Under the pieces are notes generated by a model. The model searched no databases and was not told the origin of the DNA. It worked only from the letters and a program-made list of their open reading frames with translations. Below, one piece after another: positions 25,112-34,484 of a DNA stretch of 64,000 nt (position 1 is the stretch's first letter; each line of letters starts with the position of its first letter). Source of the DNA: Lactococcus termiticola (lineage in GTDB: Bacteria; Bacillota; Bacilli; Lactobacillales; Streptococcaceae); NCBI RefSeq assembly GCF_003116835.1, contig NZ_BFFO01000003.1:62001-126000 (forward strand), written 5' to 3'. The position numbers were made by a program, and so were the translations under genes.

Positions 25112-25670
25112 ATGCCTCAGGCAATTCATCAATCTGATGCATGTCCAATTCAACCGGTGTTTCACGACCAAACATATCGACCATGAGTTTGACCTTGTCG
25201 CCGACGACTTCTGTGATTGGGGCTTCAAATCCTGAGAAGGCTCCGTCGATGATGCGGACCCGTTTACCAGGCCAGACTTCAAACTTGATTTCACGGATGG
25301 CTTGACCCATGCCAACCAAGATGTCTTGGATTTCTTCTTCAAAGAGTGGTGTTGGTTTTGAACGGTTCCCGTGGGAGCCGACGAATCCAGTGACGTTTGG
25401 TGTATTACGAACGACAAACCAAGCTTCGTCGGTCATGTTCATTTCAACCAACACATACCCTGGGAAGAGGTTTTCTTCGACATCCTTCATCTTGCCGTTG
25501 ACTTCTTGGCGGATGGTTTCGGTTGGGATTTCTACCCGAAGGATGTTTTCAGACATGTTGTAGAGCTCAGCCCGCTCCAGCAGGTCTTCTTTGACCTTCT
25601 TTTCATAGCCTGAGTAAGTCTGTACGACAAACCAGCCCTGGTCTAAGTTTACTGTTTGATTTTCGTCCAT
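25110..25670 (-). CDS. nusG: transcription termination/antitermination factor NusG
   Basis: A 186-residue factor that binds RNA polymerase and modulates pausing, termination and coupling to translation. The NGN domain covers about 10-115 (GWFVVQTYSGYEKKVKEDL, FPGYVLVEMNM, RNTPNVTGFVGS); the C-terminal KOW domain follows (VRIIDGAFSGFEAPITEV). AGGAGACC precedes the ATG. It belongs to the rpmG-secE-nusG block, but a hairpin separates it from secE by 62 bases. Confidence 0.96.
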   Translation of the reverse strand: MDENQTVNLDQGWFVVQTYSGYEKKVKEDLLERAELYNMSENILRVEIPTETIRQEVNGKMKDVEENLFPGYVLVEMNMTDEAWFVVRNTPNVTGFVGSHGNRSKPTPLFEEEIQDILVGMGQAIREIKFEVWPGKRVRIIDGAFSGFEAPITEVVGDKVKLMVDMFGRETPVELDMHQIDELPEA

Positions 25671-25694
25671 GATGGTCTCCTATTTTTAGTATAA

Positions 25695-25726
25695 GAAAAA
25701 GCCTGCTGGCCTTTTTTCTTATTATA
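25695..25726 (-). promoter_or_regulatory. hairpin with U tract and an overlapping TATAAT between secE and nusG
   Basis: Minus strand TGATATAAT (-10 at 25721-25726) immediately followed by AAGAAAAAAGGCC-AGCA-GGCTTTTTCTT, an almost symmetric hairpin with a U tract. It looks like a terminator or attenuator after secE. If the TATAAT is used, the new transcript would begin within the hairpin. No -35 is seen. Confidence 0.5.
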
Positions 25727-25732
25727 TCACGT

Positions 25733-25924
25733 TTATTTTGTAAATGGAAGTAGCCAGTGCACGATGGCCAAAAGCCCGTGCTGACTGATCCAGTCAAAGA
25801 TAGCGATAAAGAAGAGCATGAAAATCGCATATTCCAGGACCTGGAAAAAGTCACGGATGGATTCTTTTCCTGTTGGCCAGGTGGTCAACTTCAATTCTTG
25901 TCCAATAGATTTAATAAATTTCAT
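25733..25924 (-). CDS. secE: preprotein translocase subunit SecE
   Basis: A 63-residue single-span membrane protein of the SecYEG channel. The amphipathic helix KSIGQELKLTTWPTGKESIR with the conserved TWP is followed by one membrane helix (FFQVLEYAIFMLFFIAIFDW). It starts two bases after the rpmG stop, so the two are translationally linked. Confidence 0.95.
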   Translation of the reverse strand: MKFIKSIGQELKLTTWPTGKESIRDFFQVLEYAIFMLFFIAIFDWISQHGLLAIVHWLLPFTK

Positions 25925-25926
25925 CT

Positions 25927-26076
25927 TTATCTCGTTTCCTTATGTAGTGTGTGCTTGCCACATGTCTTACAAAATTTCTTGACTTCTACTCGCTTTTCTT
26001 TGGCGTTTCCAGAGAGGTTCAGCGTATAATTTCTTGAACCACAAACGCTACATGCGAGTCCTGCTTTTTTTAACAT
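25927..26076 (-). CDS. rpmG: 50S ribosomal protein L33 (zinc form)
   Basis: A 49-residue ribosomal protein: [19 protein letters not shown] at the start, then [16 protein letters not shown]. The two CxxC pairs show the zinc-binding form, which is relevant because zitRSQP is also here. Two bases separate it from secE. It has the leaderless arrangement: TGA-TAGAAT, six bases (AAGACT), then ATG. Confidence 0.92.
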   Translation of the reverse strand: MLKKAGLACSVCGSRNYTLNLSGNAKEKRVEVKKFCKTCGKHTLHKETR

Positions 26077-26082
26077 AGTCTT

Positions 26083-26091
26083 ATTCTATCA
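26083..26091 (-). promoter_or_regulatory. extended -10 of rpmG-secE, leaderless arrangement
   Basis: Minus strand TGA-TAGAAT followed by six bases and the rpmG ATG at 26076. Confidence 0.5.
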
Positions 26092-26117
26092 AAAATGAGG
26101 CCTGATTACAAATCTTG

Positions 26118-27926
26118 CTATCCAGCCAGGTCATTGACGACCAGCTTGGTGTACGCGACGGCTCCCGGTCCTTGCGGATGGATGTCGTCAGAGTAGAACC
26201 AGCCAGTCTGGCCGTTAGAGGTCCCGTGCCAGTCGACCAGATGCAGGTTCTTGTAGGTCTTCAGGTTGGCCTGGATCAGGCTGTTATTACCAGATTCCCA
26301 AGGCCGAGTTGGCACATGGAGATTAATCCAATAGACCGGCTTGTCGCCTGCCAGTTTCATGATGCCATCAATATCCGCTTGTTCAAGCGGGCCGTTGGTC
26401 CCTAGGCCAATGAGGATGGCATCAGGCTTAGGCGTTTTCGCCAAGAGACTCGTGAGCACGGATGGCCCGTCAAGCGCCTGACGGCCTACTGCCGCATCGA
26501 TTTGCATATTTGGAAATGCCTCTTGCAAGTCGGCAGAACCCGCCACCATAACAGAGTCTCCGACAGCAAGGACCTTCATCTTGCTGGCCTTTTCAGCGAC
26601 CAATGAATCAACGCCATATTTAGAGGCGATGGTCTTGGTCGAAGCCGAGACATTGGCCCGGGCCTGCTTGAGCTGTTGCTCTTGGAGGACCTTTTGTTGG
26701 GCCAAAATCTTGTCCTGGAGGAGTTGCTGGTCGTGAGGCGACTTAGGCGAAGCCAAAATCATCACGGTAGAAAAGAGGGCCAAAGCCACAATCACATAGG
26801 TCACAATGGCCTGACGGCTCTTCCAATGGGCTGTAAAAAAAGCCTTAAGTCGCTGGATTGGCCGGCTGAAATCAAAGGCGATGACCGGCTTTTCGACAAA
26901 GCGGTAAGAAAGCTCTGCCAGGCCCCATATGAGGAGGAGCTGCCAGAGCACATGATACCAGGCCGTCACATGGACAATCTTGCTGGCTGCCAATGCAAAG
27001 ACCGGCAACTGCCAGAGGTAAATCCCATAAGAACGACTGCCGATATAGTCAAAGACCTTATTAGAAAAGATTTTCCCAGCAGCAAGGGACGGATGGGCGA
27101 CCAAGGCAATCAAGAGCATGGAGAGCAGGCTGATCAACCACATGCCACCATAGTAGGTAAAGGCAGACTGGTCAGGCATAAAGAAGTAAGCCAGGGCAAG
27201 AAGGGCCAGGAGGCCAATGGTCACTTGCAGACTCAGCTTGTAGCCCCGCTTGTTGACCTTACCACCGAGCTTGTTCATCGGATAAATAAAGGCAAAACTG
27301 GCTCCTATCAGAAGGCTAAAGGCCCGGGTGTCCGTTCCGTAATAGACCCGGCTTGGGTCCATGCCCGGATGAAACATGGCCATCATCAAGACCACTGAAA
27401 TCAGGGTCAAGACGCTTGTCATTACAAAAGAATGGAAGCGACTTTTGACAAACTTCAACAGCAGAAAGACAATCAGAGGCCAGACAATGAAGAATTGCCC
27501 CTCAATCGAGAGATAGTAGATATGCTTAAAAGGATTTTCGCCTCCGCTATTGGCAAAGTAGGACGAGCCTTGAGAAATCTGCCACCAGTTTTGGACCGTA
27601 AAGACGCTCGAGAGGAAGTTGGCCCGCAGGCCCTGGAGGAAGTTTTGCTGGAAAATCAGCAGGTAGGGCGTTACGACCAGAAAGACCGTAATCATCTGGG
27701 GATAGAGGCGTTTGATCCGCTTTCTATAAAAGCCCAGCACATCAATCTTACCACTTCGCTCAAATTCTCCGACCAGCGAATTGGTCACCAAATAGCCTGA
27801 GAGTACAAAAAAGAGGACAACACCAAGAAAGCCTCCCCTAAAGCCATGCGGGAAGAGGTGGTATAAAATGACGGACAGGACACCCAGTGTCCGGAGCCCA
27901 TTAAAGCCATTAATATAACGCTTCAT
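26118..27926 (-). CDS. oatA: peptidoglycan O-acetyltransferase, OatA-like (acyltransferase-3 + SGNH)
   Basis: A 602-residue membrane protein. The N-terminal acyltransferase-3 domain has about ten membrane helices (start GFNGLRTLGVLSVILYHLFP with the catalytic-type His; then GFLGVVLFFVLSGYLV). After a helical linker (about 385-430) comes an extracellular SGNH esterase-fold domain: VLAVGDSVMVAGS (nucleophile Ser), GLGTNG (block III), and DDIHPQGPGAVAY (catalytic Asp and His). It would pass acetyl groups across the membrane to the MurNAc O-6 of peptidoglycan, giving lysozyme resistance. A relative acting on another wall polymer cannot be excluded. Confidence 0.85.
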   Translation of the reverse strand: MKRYINGFNGLRTLGVLSVILYHLFPHGFRGGFLGVVLFFVLSGYLVTNSLVGEFERSGKIDVLGFYRKRIKRLYPQMITVFLVVTPYLLIFQQNFLQGLRANFLSSVFTVQNWWQISQGSSYFANSGGENPFKHIYYLSIEGQFFIVWPLIVFLLLKFVKSRFHSFVMTSVLTLISVVLMMAMFHPGMDPSRVYYGTDTRAFSLLIGASFAFIYPMNKLGGKVNKRGYKLSLQVTIGLLALLALAYFFMPDQSAFTYYGGMWLISLLSMLLIALVAHPSLAAGKIFSNKVFDYIGSRSYGIYLWQLPVFALAASKIVHVTAWYHVLWQLLLIWGLAELSYRFVEKPVIAFDFSRPIQRLKAFFTAHWKSRQAIVTYVIVALALFSTVMILASPKSPHDQQLLQDKILAQQKVLQEQQLKQARANVSASTKTIASKYGVDSLVAEKASKMKVLAVGDSVMVAGSADLQEAFPNMQIDAAVGRQALDGPSVLTSLLAKTPKPDAILIGLGTNGPLEQADIDGIMKLAGDKPVYWINLHVPTRPWESGNNSLIQANLKTYKNLHLVDWHGTSNGQTGWFYSDDIHPQGPGAVAYTKLVVNDLAG

Positions 27927-28067
27927 TGATGTGTTCTCTCTTTTTTCCTATAAAATCTTTTAGTGGTGGTTGAGGACCTTGCCTGTTCGGCTCAGCCTTG
28001 TCACATTAGTCATCTGTTACTTCTAATTTTACCATATATTTAATTTTTTTCGAGCCCTTTCGACAAA

Positions 28068-30350
28068 TTAATTAAAAATATTTGAGGCCTTGTCCCAGAG
28101 GTCTTTAGCGGCGTTGCCGACGTCGTTTAGACCCTTTTTGATTTTCTCGCCGAGCTTGGAATCATTGCTAGAGCTGTCAGAACTATTGCTCCCTGAGCTT
28201 TGTACAGGGGCGTTGCCTGTTGTGTTGTTTTTATATTGCTCGGTCGCGACGATGTTATCCTGATTTTGCCGGGTCTGTGTCCAGTCGGCAGCAAGCGGAC
28301 TGATGCCGTGGGCGGCGTAGGCATTTTCAGAGTTGAATTTCGTCCCTGGCGTATAAGGCAGAATATAGCTGGCCTCATCCCGGAAGATGACGGAAGTCTG
28401 ACCTGAGGATGTGCCTTCGAGCTGATACTGAGCATTGCTTTCCTGAGGGAATCCGACCCAGAGGGCGATAGCGATGTCAGGTGTGTAGCCGATGACCCAT
28501 TGGTCGGTGGTGTTGTTGGTCCCGGTCTTGCCGGCCATGGCATAGCTTGACGGTGCGGCGTTCCAGGCAGAGCCGTTGGTAAAGGTCCCCTGCATCATAC
28601 TGGTCATTTTGTCGGCGTCAGACTCACTCATGACCCGGGTCTGGCTAACCTTGGCCTTATGGATGGTCTGGCCTGCCGCATTTTCGACCTTGTTGATGAT
28701 ATGAGCCGTGTTCATGACCCCACCATTGGCAAAAGTCGCATAGGCCTGGGCCATCTGCCAGGGATTAGTCTCGACCCCTGATCCCAGGACTGTCGGCAGG
28801 ATGTTGTTCTTGTCAGTCAAATTCAGGCCAAAGGTCTTGCCGAGTTCATTCCCTTTTTCAGGGCCGATGCTCTGGTAGGTATTCAGGGCTGGGATATTGT
28901 AGGAATTAGCCAGGGCCTGGTACATCGGCAGGGTCCCGCTGGCGTAGTTTGTCCCATCGTATTGGCCGGTATGACCGGTCATGCCATCGTCATCTTTAGG
29001 CTCATAAGGATTGCTTGAGCTGCCAAAATTTTTGCCGACGTCTGAGAGGACTTTGTCTGTCGACCAGCCTGACTGGACAGCCGGCAGATAGGCAATCAAT
29101 GGCTTGATGGTCGAGCCGGTTGACCGCTTGGACTGGGTCGCATAGTTAAAGTTCAAAAAGGCATTGTAGTCACCCGTGTCCACATTTCCGACCAAGGCCG
29201 ACACACCGCCAGTCTTGGGGTCAATGGCGACAGAGCCTGACTGGGCATAGGTCCCGTCAGCCGCCTGAGGAAAGAGGGAAACATTGCTATAGGTCGCCTG
29301 CATGCCGGTCTGCATGTTGCTGTCTAGGCTGGTGTAGATTTTATAGCCATTGTTCATGATTTCCTGGAGGGTCATGCCAAATTTATTTTCAGCCTCAGTA
29401 ATAACGGCATTAAAATAGCTTGGATACTTGTAAGACTTGGTCTGAGGGACATAGTTGTCCTTGAGCTCAGAGAGCAGGTCGACCTTGGCATAGCCATCCG
29501 CCTCATCTTGCTTGAGGAAGCCGGCATTGACCATGTTTTGAAGCACCGTATTCCGGCGAGGGACGGCGTACTGAGCGTTCTTATAAAGAGGATTGTAGAT
29601 TTCAGGCCCCTTGAGCATGCCAGCAAGCGTCGCCGCCTCGTCGACCGTCAGGTCGCTGGCAGGTATGCCAAAGTACTTTTCAGAAGCGTCTTGAATCCCC
29701 CAGACCCCATTTCCAAAATAGGAATTATTGAGGTACATGGTCAGAATCTGTTGCTTGCTGTAGTGCTTGTTGATTTCAAGGGCCAGGAAGAACTCCCGAG
29801 CCTTCCGGTCAATGGTCTGGGCCTGGGTCAGATAGGCATTTTTAGCCAACTGCTGGGTAATGGTAGAACCACCCCCAAAACGGCCCAGCGTCACGGTTGC
29901 CAGGATAAAACGGCCAAGGTTGACCCCGTGGTTCTTGTAGAAGGTCCGGTCTTCGGTCGCCACGACAGCATTTTTAACATTGTCAGAAATCTGATTAAAT
30001 TCGACCGATGAGCCCTTTGAGCCATAGAGCTCGCCGGCAACATTACCGTTTTTATCGATGATTTCTGTCTGGGCAGAAATCGAGCTCTGCAGGACAGAAA
30101 CATTGGCCGACTTGGCCAGATAAAAGAGATAAGAGCCGGTCGCTACAACTAAGACAATCAGGGCAATCAGGCTGACCTTGGTCAGGCTGTATTTTTTCCA
30201 AAAACGACGAAAAGGACGCCAGACCTTACTAGCGTAGTATTTGACTGGGTTGCTTTCCTTATTGATGATGGTTTCTTTTTTGGCTGTCTTCGACTGGTCG
30301 CCTGTCGCCTTCTTCCGGCGACGGGTCAGTCTTTCTTGTTCTTCAGTCAC
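28068..30350 (-). CDS. pbp2a: class A penicillin-binding protein PBP2a
   Basis: A 760-residue bifunctional wall synthase. A basic N-terminal tail and one membrane helix (about 57-79) are followed by the glycosyltransferase GT51 (VVATEDRTFYKNHGVN with the catalytic Glu; GGGSTITQQLAKNAYL; RKAREFFLALEINKHYSKQ) and the transpeptidase: STIK active-site Ser, SYN and KTG (AGKTGTNN). A serine/asparagine-rich linker and helical tail end the protein. The start codon is GTG with GAGG upstream. Sequence and position beside rpmG-secE-nusG match streptococcal PBP2a. Confidence 0.92.
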   Translation of the reverse strand: MTEEQERLTRRRKKATGDQSKTAKKETIINKESNPVKYYASKVWRPFRRFWKKYSLTKVSLIALIVLVVATGSYLFYLAKSANVSVLQSSISAQTEIIDKNGNVAGELYGSKGSSVEFNQISDNVKNAVVATEDRTFYKNHGVNLGRFILATVTLGRFGGGSTITQQLAKNAYLTQAQTIDRKAREFFLALEINKHYSKQQILTMYLNNSYFGNGVWGIQDASEKYFGIPASDLTVDEAATLAGMLKGPEIYNPLYKNAQYAVPRRNTVLQNMVNAGFLKQDEADGYAKVDLLSELKDNYVPQTKSYKYPSYFNAVITEAENKFGMTLQEIMNNGYKIYTSLDSNMQTGMQATYSNVSLFPQAADGTYAQSGSVAIDPKTGGVSALVGNVDTGDYNAFLNFNYATQSKRSTGSTIKPLIAYLPAVQSGWSTDKVLSDVGKNFGSSSNPYEPKDDDGMTGHTGQYDGTNYASGTLPMYQALANSYNIPALNTYQSIGPEKGNELGKTFGLNLTDKNNILPTVLGSGVETNPWQMAQAYATFANGGVMNTAHIINKVENAAGQTIHKAKVSQTRVMSESDADKMTSMMQGTFTNGSAWNAAPSSYAMAGKTGTNNTTDQWVIGYTPDIAIALWVGFPQESNAQYQLEGTSSGQTSVIFRDEASYILPYTPGTKFNSENAYAAHGISPLAADWTQTRQNQDNIVATEQYKNNTTGNAPVQSSGSNSSDSSSNDSKLGEKIKKGLNDVGNAAKDLWDKASNIFN

Positions 30351-30530
30351 ACAAGATTCCTCAATTTCATTTGATAAGCTATTTTAGCAAAAAAAGGCTA
30401 ATTTGGGCTAAAACTTTAGTATGATTGGCAGATTTTCTAAGAGGACAATGCGACCAAAGGAAGCATTGAAGGCCAGAAAATTCCAAGAATATCTGCGGAT
30501 AGGGAAAGCGAAGCTTTTCTCTTTCGCTTT

Positions 30531-30678
30531 ACTGATTCGTTTCGTTCCAGAAATCTGGCAAAGCTTAGTGAGGCCGACAGCGAAGCCTTACGGCTTCCAT
30601 GTCTAAATCATATGCTCCTTTGAGTCTTCTGATTTTCCTTATGCCACTAATCTTTGCCAGATTTCTTCCACTCCACTT
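30531..30678 (+). repeat. three-stem palindromic element, copy 7 (forward)
   Basis: The closing stem 30549-30570 pairs with 30645-30666 (21 of 22). First inner hairpin 30582-30597 (GAAGCC-TTAC-GGCTTC), then a decayed second hairpin (30606-30635, AAATCA / TGATTT). Flanks: TTTCGTTCCAG on the left, CTTCCACTCCACTT on the right. It lies between divergent pbp2a and the pseudouridine synthase gene; 30421-30530 to its left holds only a GAAAGCGAAGC / TTTCGCTTT inverted repeat. Confidence 0.85.
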
Positions 30679-30797
30679 AGATTCCTCATTTTTGCCCATT
30701 AACAAAAGAGAAACATAGAATTCCTCTCTGCATACCCCTATTTTATCATTTTTCCGACAACTCATAGTAGAAAAATGAAAATGAAAAAATAAAGATG

Positions 30798-30806
30798 TGC
30801 TAAAAT
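30798..30806 (+). promoter_or_regulatory. extended -10 of the pseudouridine synthase gene, leaderless arrangement
   Basis: TGC-TAAAAT, six bases (AAAGAC), ATG at 30813. Confidence 0.5.
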
Positions 30807-30812
30807 AAAGAC

Positions 30813-31700
30813 ATGAAAATTGAGATTCAAATCCAGGATAATATCAGCGAGCAGAGTATTGAAGAGCTCTTGATGACGAGCTGGCAACTGCCTAAGAAAA
30901 TGCGACATTTGCTAAGGATGCAAAAAGGTCTGGCCGTCAACGGAGAAAGCCTCGCCTGGTCAAGCAAAGTCAAGGCTGGAGACTGCATCCAGATTAGCCT
31001 CAGGCCAGAAGACTTTCCTGAACCAGAGCTGCTCCCAGGTAATCCCGAGCTAGCTGACATTCTCTATGAGGACGAGCATCTCATAGTCGCCAACAAGCCT
31101 GAAGCTATGAAGACCCATCCAAATAGCCCTGGCGAATTTGCCCTGCAAAATCATCTGGCCAGTAAAATCGGACATCCTGTCTATGTTGTCCACCGGCTCG
31201 ACACGGAGACCTCGGGAGCCATCCTCTTTGCCAAGCATCCGCTGATTCTGCCCATGCTCAACCGCCTCTTGGAAGAAGGAAAAATCCACCGCAACTACCT
31301 GACCCTAATTGAAGGCCAGCTCCCAATGCCTGAGATGACTGTCAACAAGGCCATTGGCCGTGACCGACACGACCGGCACAAACGCCTGGTTACTAAGTCC
31401 GGCCAGACTGCCATCAGCCATTTTAAGACCCTTGAAATTTTTAATAAAAAAAGCCTGGTCAGCTGTCTGCTGGACACAGGCCGCACCCATCAAATCCGGG
31501 TACATCTGACTTCTATGGGTCATCCGATCATCGGTGATCCGCTCTATAGCAAGGCCAAAGACCGGCTCATGCTTCACGCCCGGCAAATCAGCTTTCCCCA
31601 TCCTTTTACTGGACAAGTCTTGAACATCTCAGCCTCTAGCAAAACGTTTGATGAGGGTTACCAAAAGGAAAAGCAGGATAAAAATCAGCGTGATAGCTGA
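30813..31700 (+). CDS. RluA/RluD-family pseudouridine synthase
   Basis: A 295-residue enzyme isomerising uridine to pseudouridine in rRNA or tRNA. An S4-like N-terminal part (RHLLRMQKGLAVNGESLA) precedes the catalytic domain: HRLDTETSGAILFAK with the catalytic Asp near residue 131, then LLDTGRTHQIRVHLTSMGHPIIGDPLY. Which uridine is modified cannot be told. Its last 72 bases overlap the end of zitP on the other strand. It has no Shine-Dalgarno, in keeping with the leaderless pattern. The position beside pbp2a is shared with streptococci. Confidence 0.88.
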   Translation: MKIEIQIQDNISEQSIEELLMTSWQLPKKMRHLLRMQKGLAVNGESLAWSSKVKAGDCIQISLRPEDFPEPELLPGNPELADILYEDEHLIVANKPEAMKTHPNSPGEFALQNHLASKIGHPVYVVHRLDTETSGAILFAKHPLILPMLNRLLEEGKIHRNYLTLIEGQLPMPEMTVNKAIGRDRHDRHKRLVTKSGQTAISHFKTLEIFNKKSLVSCLLDTGRTHQIRVHLTSMGHPIIGDPLYSKAKDRLMLHARQISFPHPFTGQVLNISASSKTFDEGYQKEKQDKNQRDS

Positions 31701-32438
31701 GCTCGCCGGGGCATTGTAGTAATAAGAGGCGACAAGGCCAGCATTCATCCCAATAAAGCCGATGACCACTGAAAAAATCAGGACCTGCTTAAAGGACTTG
31801 CCAAAAATCATGGCAATCGAGGCTGGAAGGACCATGATGGCTGAAACCAGCAGGGCCCCACAGATTGGAATCATCAGGGCGATAGCAAGGCCAGTCACAA
31901 CATTAAAGGCCAGCGACATCAGGCGGACCGGCAAGCCATCGACCAGGGCCGTGTCCTCGTCAAAGGTCATGACATAAAGTGGTCGCATGAAGGCGATAAA
32001 GGCCACTAAAACGATGACAGCAATCACAAAGAGCATGATGACCTGGCCAGAGCTAATCGTCAAAATCGACCCAAAGAGGTACTGGTCCAGGCTGACAGAG
32101 CTCTTAGAGCCTGCCATATTGATAATAAACAAAGCCAAAGCAAGGCCAGCCGACATCAGGATGGCCGTCGCCAACTCCATGTAGTTCTTGTAGACCATCC
32201 GGAGCCACTCCATAAAGATGGCGGCCAGGATGACAATAATCAGAGTCGTCCAGCTCGGATTGATGCTAAAGAGCACGCCAAAGGCCACACCAGCCAGGGA
32301 AACGTGAGAAAGCGTGTCCGATAAAAGCGACTGACGACGGAGGACCAGAAAAACTCCGAGCAGGGGGGCAAAGAGGGCAATGGCCGAGATGGCCAAAATT
32401 GCATGCCGCATAAAGGGATAAGTGAGGATTTCAAGCAT
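31629..32438 (-). CDS. zitP: zinc ABC transporter permease
   Basis: A 269-residue ABC-3 family membrane protein with seven to nine hydrophobic helices (for example [20 protein letters not shown] at the start and the final helix VTLIKRF). I start at [15 protein letters not shown], with AAGGAGG nine bases upstream; a longer frame is not credible. It overlaps zitQ by eight bases and its 3' end overlaps the pseudouridine synthase gene for 72 bases, convergently. With ZitQ and ZitS it imports zinc. Confidence 0.92.
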   Translation of the reverse strand: MLEILTYPFMRHAILAISAIALFAPLLGVFLVLRRQSLLSDTLSHVSLAGVAFGVLFSINPSWTTLIIVILAAIFMEWLRMVYKNYMELATAILMSAGLALALFIINMAGSKSSVSLDQYLFGSILTISSGQVIMLFVIAVIVLVAFIAFMRPLYVMTFDEDTALVDGLPVRLMSLAFNVVTGLAIALMIPICGALLVSAIMVLPASIAMIFGKSFKQVLIFSVVIGFIGMNAGLVASYYYNAPASSAITLIFILLFLLVTLIKRFARG

Positions 32439-33144
32439 CTTGAAGACCTCCTTTTTCTTTATGGTCCAGGTGGACCTCAAAGCAGCAAAATTGACCAGCT
32501 TTATCCCGGGCCAAATGGATATTGCGGTCCACATAGGCCTTGACCGACTCAGGGTCATGGGTAATCATCAGGACCGCCTTGCCATGGGCGTGGGCCGCAT
32601 GGGCCATAAGCTCATAAAAGGCCGCTGTCGTCGCATCATCCATGCCGACCGTTGGCTCGTCTAAGATAAAGAGGTCCGGGTCACTGGCAAAGGTCCGAGC
32701 AATGATAACCCGCTGCTTCTGACCACCCGAAAGCTCGCCGATTTTCTTATCCCGATAGTCCCACATGTCCACTGCCTCCAGGGCCTTCTGGACATGTTCC
32801 TGGTCATGGGCCTTGAGCCGGCGAAACCAACCCTGCCTTGGATAACGACCACTGCGGACAAACTCAAGGACCGTTGACGGAAAGCCGGCATTAAAGCTAG
32901 AAATCTGCTGGGGCACATAGGCCATCCGGAGTTTTCGGCCCTGGGCGTCTTTTTTAGCCAGCTGGACCGTTCCTGTCTTAGGCTTTAGTATCCCCAGGGT
33001 CAGCTTAATCAGGGTGGACTTGGCCGCCCCATTTTCTCCTGTCAGTGTCACAAATTCGCCTGAATTGACCTTGTAGGAGACATGGTCGAGGACCGGGTCA
33101 GCGTCGTAGGCAAAGCTGACATTATTGACATTGATATATTCCAT
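32431..33144 (-). CDS. zitQ: zinc ABC transporter ATP-binding protein
   Basis: A 237-residue ATPase. Walker A is GENGAAKST (Ala where Gly is usual), Q-loop YVPQQ, signature LSGGQKQRV, Walker [15 protein letters not shown]-switch ITHD. It begins one base after the zitS stop and overlaps zitP by eight bases. Confidence 0.93.
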   Translation of the reverse strand: MEYINVNNVSFAYDADPVLDHVSYKVNSGEFVTLTGENGAAKSTLIKLTLGILKPKTGTVQLAKKDAQGRKLRMAYVPQQISSFNAGFPSTVLEFVRSGRYPRQGWFRRLKAHDQEHVQKALEAVDMWDYRDKKIGELSGGQKQRVIIARTFASDPDLFILDEPTVGMDDATTAAFYELMAHAAHAHGKAVLMITHDPESVKAYVDRNIHLARDKAGQFCCFEVHLDHKEKGGLQDA

Positions 33145-33145
33145 A

Positions 33146-34030
33146 TTATTCGTTGAGTGTGCTTTCTAAAGTCTTCAGATTATCTTCCATAATTTTAATG
33201 TAGGTCTCACTGTCCATGCTGTCTTTGTCTGTGATAGACTCAAGGGTATTGAGCTCGACCAGCTTTGCCCCACTGCCTTCTGCCAGGGACTTGGCAATCT
33301 TGTCGTTGACGTTCATTTCAGTGTAAACGTATTTGACCTTATTTTTTTGAAGCTCTTCTTTGAGCTTGACCAAGGTCGCACTCGATGGCTCAGCTTCTGG
33401 GTCTACGCCAGCTACTGCGACATTTTTCAGGCCATAATCACGGGCCATGTAAGAAAAGGCGTCATGCTGGGTCACAATGACCTTCTGCTTGGTATCTTTG
33501 AGGCCCTTTTGATAGTCAGCATCTAGCTTTTCTAACTTTTTAATATAGGCTGTCTTGTTCTTTTCAAAGCTGTCTTTCTTGTCTGGAAAAGCCTTCTCCA
33601 AGCCTTCAGCAATGGTCTCTACCTCTGTGATTGCTTCTTTCGGAGCCAACCAGGTATGAGGGTCGCTCTCGATGGTCTTGATGGCTTCAGCCGCCTCGAT
33701 CTTCAGGCCCTTGGTCTGGACGCCTGAGGCCCATTTTTCAAGGTCTTTGTCATTGTAGACCAGGGCTTTGGCATCAGTCATCTGGGCCGTTGCCTTGGCA
33801 GAGGGTTCAAACTCATGGATGTCCTGGTTGGACGGGAGGATGTTGACCACATTGAGCTCATCGCCCGCTACCGCCTTGGTAAAGGCATACATCGGGTAAA
33901 ATGAAGTCGCAACAAGTGGCTTGTCATTGGACTTGCCGGCTTGACTAGAGTCACCCGACTTGGCACAGGCCGCCAGGCTGACCAGGGCAAGAGGGAGGGC
34001 AACAAGGGCGAGCAGAGCTTTCTTCATCAT
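33146..34030 (-). CDS. zitS: zinc-binding lipoprotein of the Zit transporter
   Basis: A 294-residue cluster A-I metal-binding lipoprotein. The signal ends at SLAAC; mature ligand candidates are HEFEPSAK (His near 72), [10 protein letters not shown] (His near 130), [14 protein letters not shown] (His near 195) and a C-terminal acidic residue. It lacks the long His-rich loop of ZnuA/AdcA. The first ATG overlaps the zitR stop (ATGA), with GGAG upstream. Confidence 0.92.
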   Translation of the reverse strand: MMKKALLALVALPLALVSLAACAKSGDSSQAGKSNDKPLVATSFYPMYAFTKAVAGDELNVVNILPSNQDIHEFEPSAKATAQMTDAKALVYNDKDLEKWASGVQTKGLKIEAAEAIKTIESDPHTWLAPKEAITEVETIAEGLEKAFPDKKDSFEKNKTAYIKKLEKLDADYQKGLKDTKQKVIVTQHDAFSYMARDYGLKNVAVAGVDPEAEPSSATLVKLKEELQKNKVKYVYTEMNVNDKIAKSLAEGSGAKLVELNTLESITDKDSMDSETYIKIMEDNLKTLESTLNE

Positions 34031-34467
34031 TCAAATTCTCCTTTGATTTCTTCCATAAAGCGACGGATGGTCGCCTGTTCTTTTTCATTAAAGCTTACGG
34101 CAATCTTGTGATAGACCGCCAGCGTCTTTTCGTGATGCTGATGATGCTCTTTTGCAATCGGCAAACCTGCCTGGGTCAGCTGGCAGAGGACCCGGCGTTC
34201 GTCTTTAGGGTCCTTTTTAGAGGCAATCAAGCCTTCTGCCTGAAGCTTTTTCAAGGCCTTGCTGACCGCAGCTGCTGAAATGCTGAGGACTTCAGCCAGT
34301 TCACTATTGGTCAGGCTCTTTTCAGCCAACAACATCAGTATATGCTCCTGGGTACTGGTCAGCTTAAGCTCACTCTCGCAGTGACCTAAGAGAATCTCAT
34401 GCTTGTTTTCAGAGAGCTGTCGTAACCTGCTCAAGAATGCATCAATTTCAACTTCTAATTTTTCCAT
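34027..34467 (-). CDS. zitR: zinc-responsive MarR-family repressor
   Basis: A 146-residue winged-helix repressor, the lactococcal counterpart of streptococcal AdcR. The wHTH core is LTNSELAEVLSISAAAVSKA with wing KKDPKDERRVLC; HEILLGHCE near residues 23-31 and the histidines in HHQHH near 108-112 are the expected zinc ligands. It is first in zitRSQP, and two operators sit on the promoter just upstream, so it represses itself and the transporter when zinc is sufficient. Confidence 0.94.
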   Translation of the reverse strand: MEKLEVEIDAFLSRLRQLSENKHEILLGHCESELKLTSTQEHILMLLAEKSLTNSELAEVLSISAAAVSKALKKLQAEGLIASKKDPKDERRVLCQLTQAGLPIAKEHHQHHEKTLAVYHKIAVSFNEKEQATIRRFMEEIKGEFE

Positions 34468-34484
34468 GTTGACCGTCCTTTTAC

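Noticed and set aside
24911-25417. 168-codon minus frame overlapping nusG and copy 6
   Set aside because: The C-terminal part is repeat sequence and the rest lies out of frame in nusG.
26118-27926. Capsule or O-antigen acyltransferase rather than OatA
   Set aside because: The C-terminal SGNH domain with GDS and DxxH favours OatA-type, and there are no polysaccharide genes around; kept as a lesser alternative.
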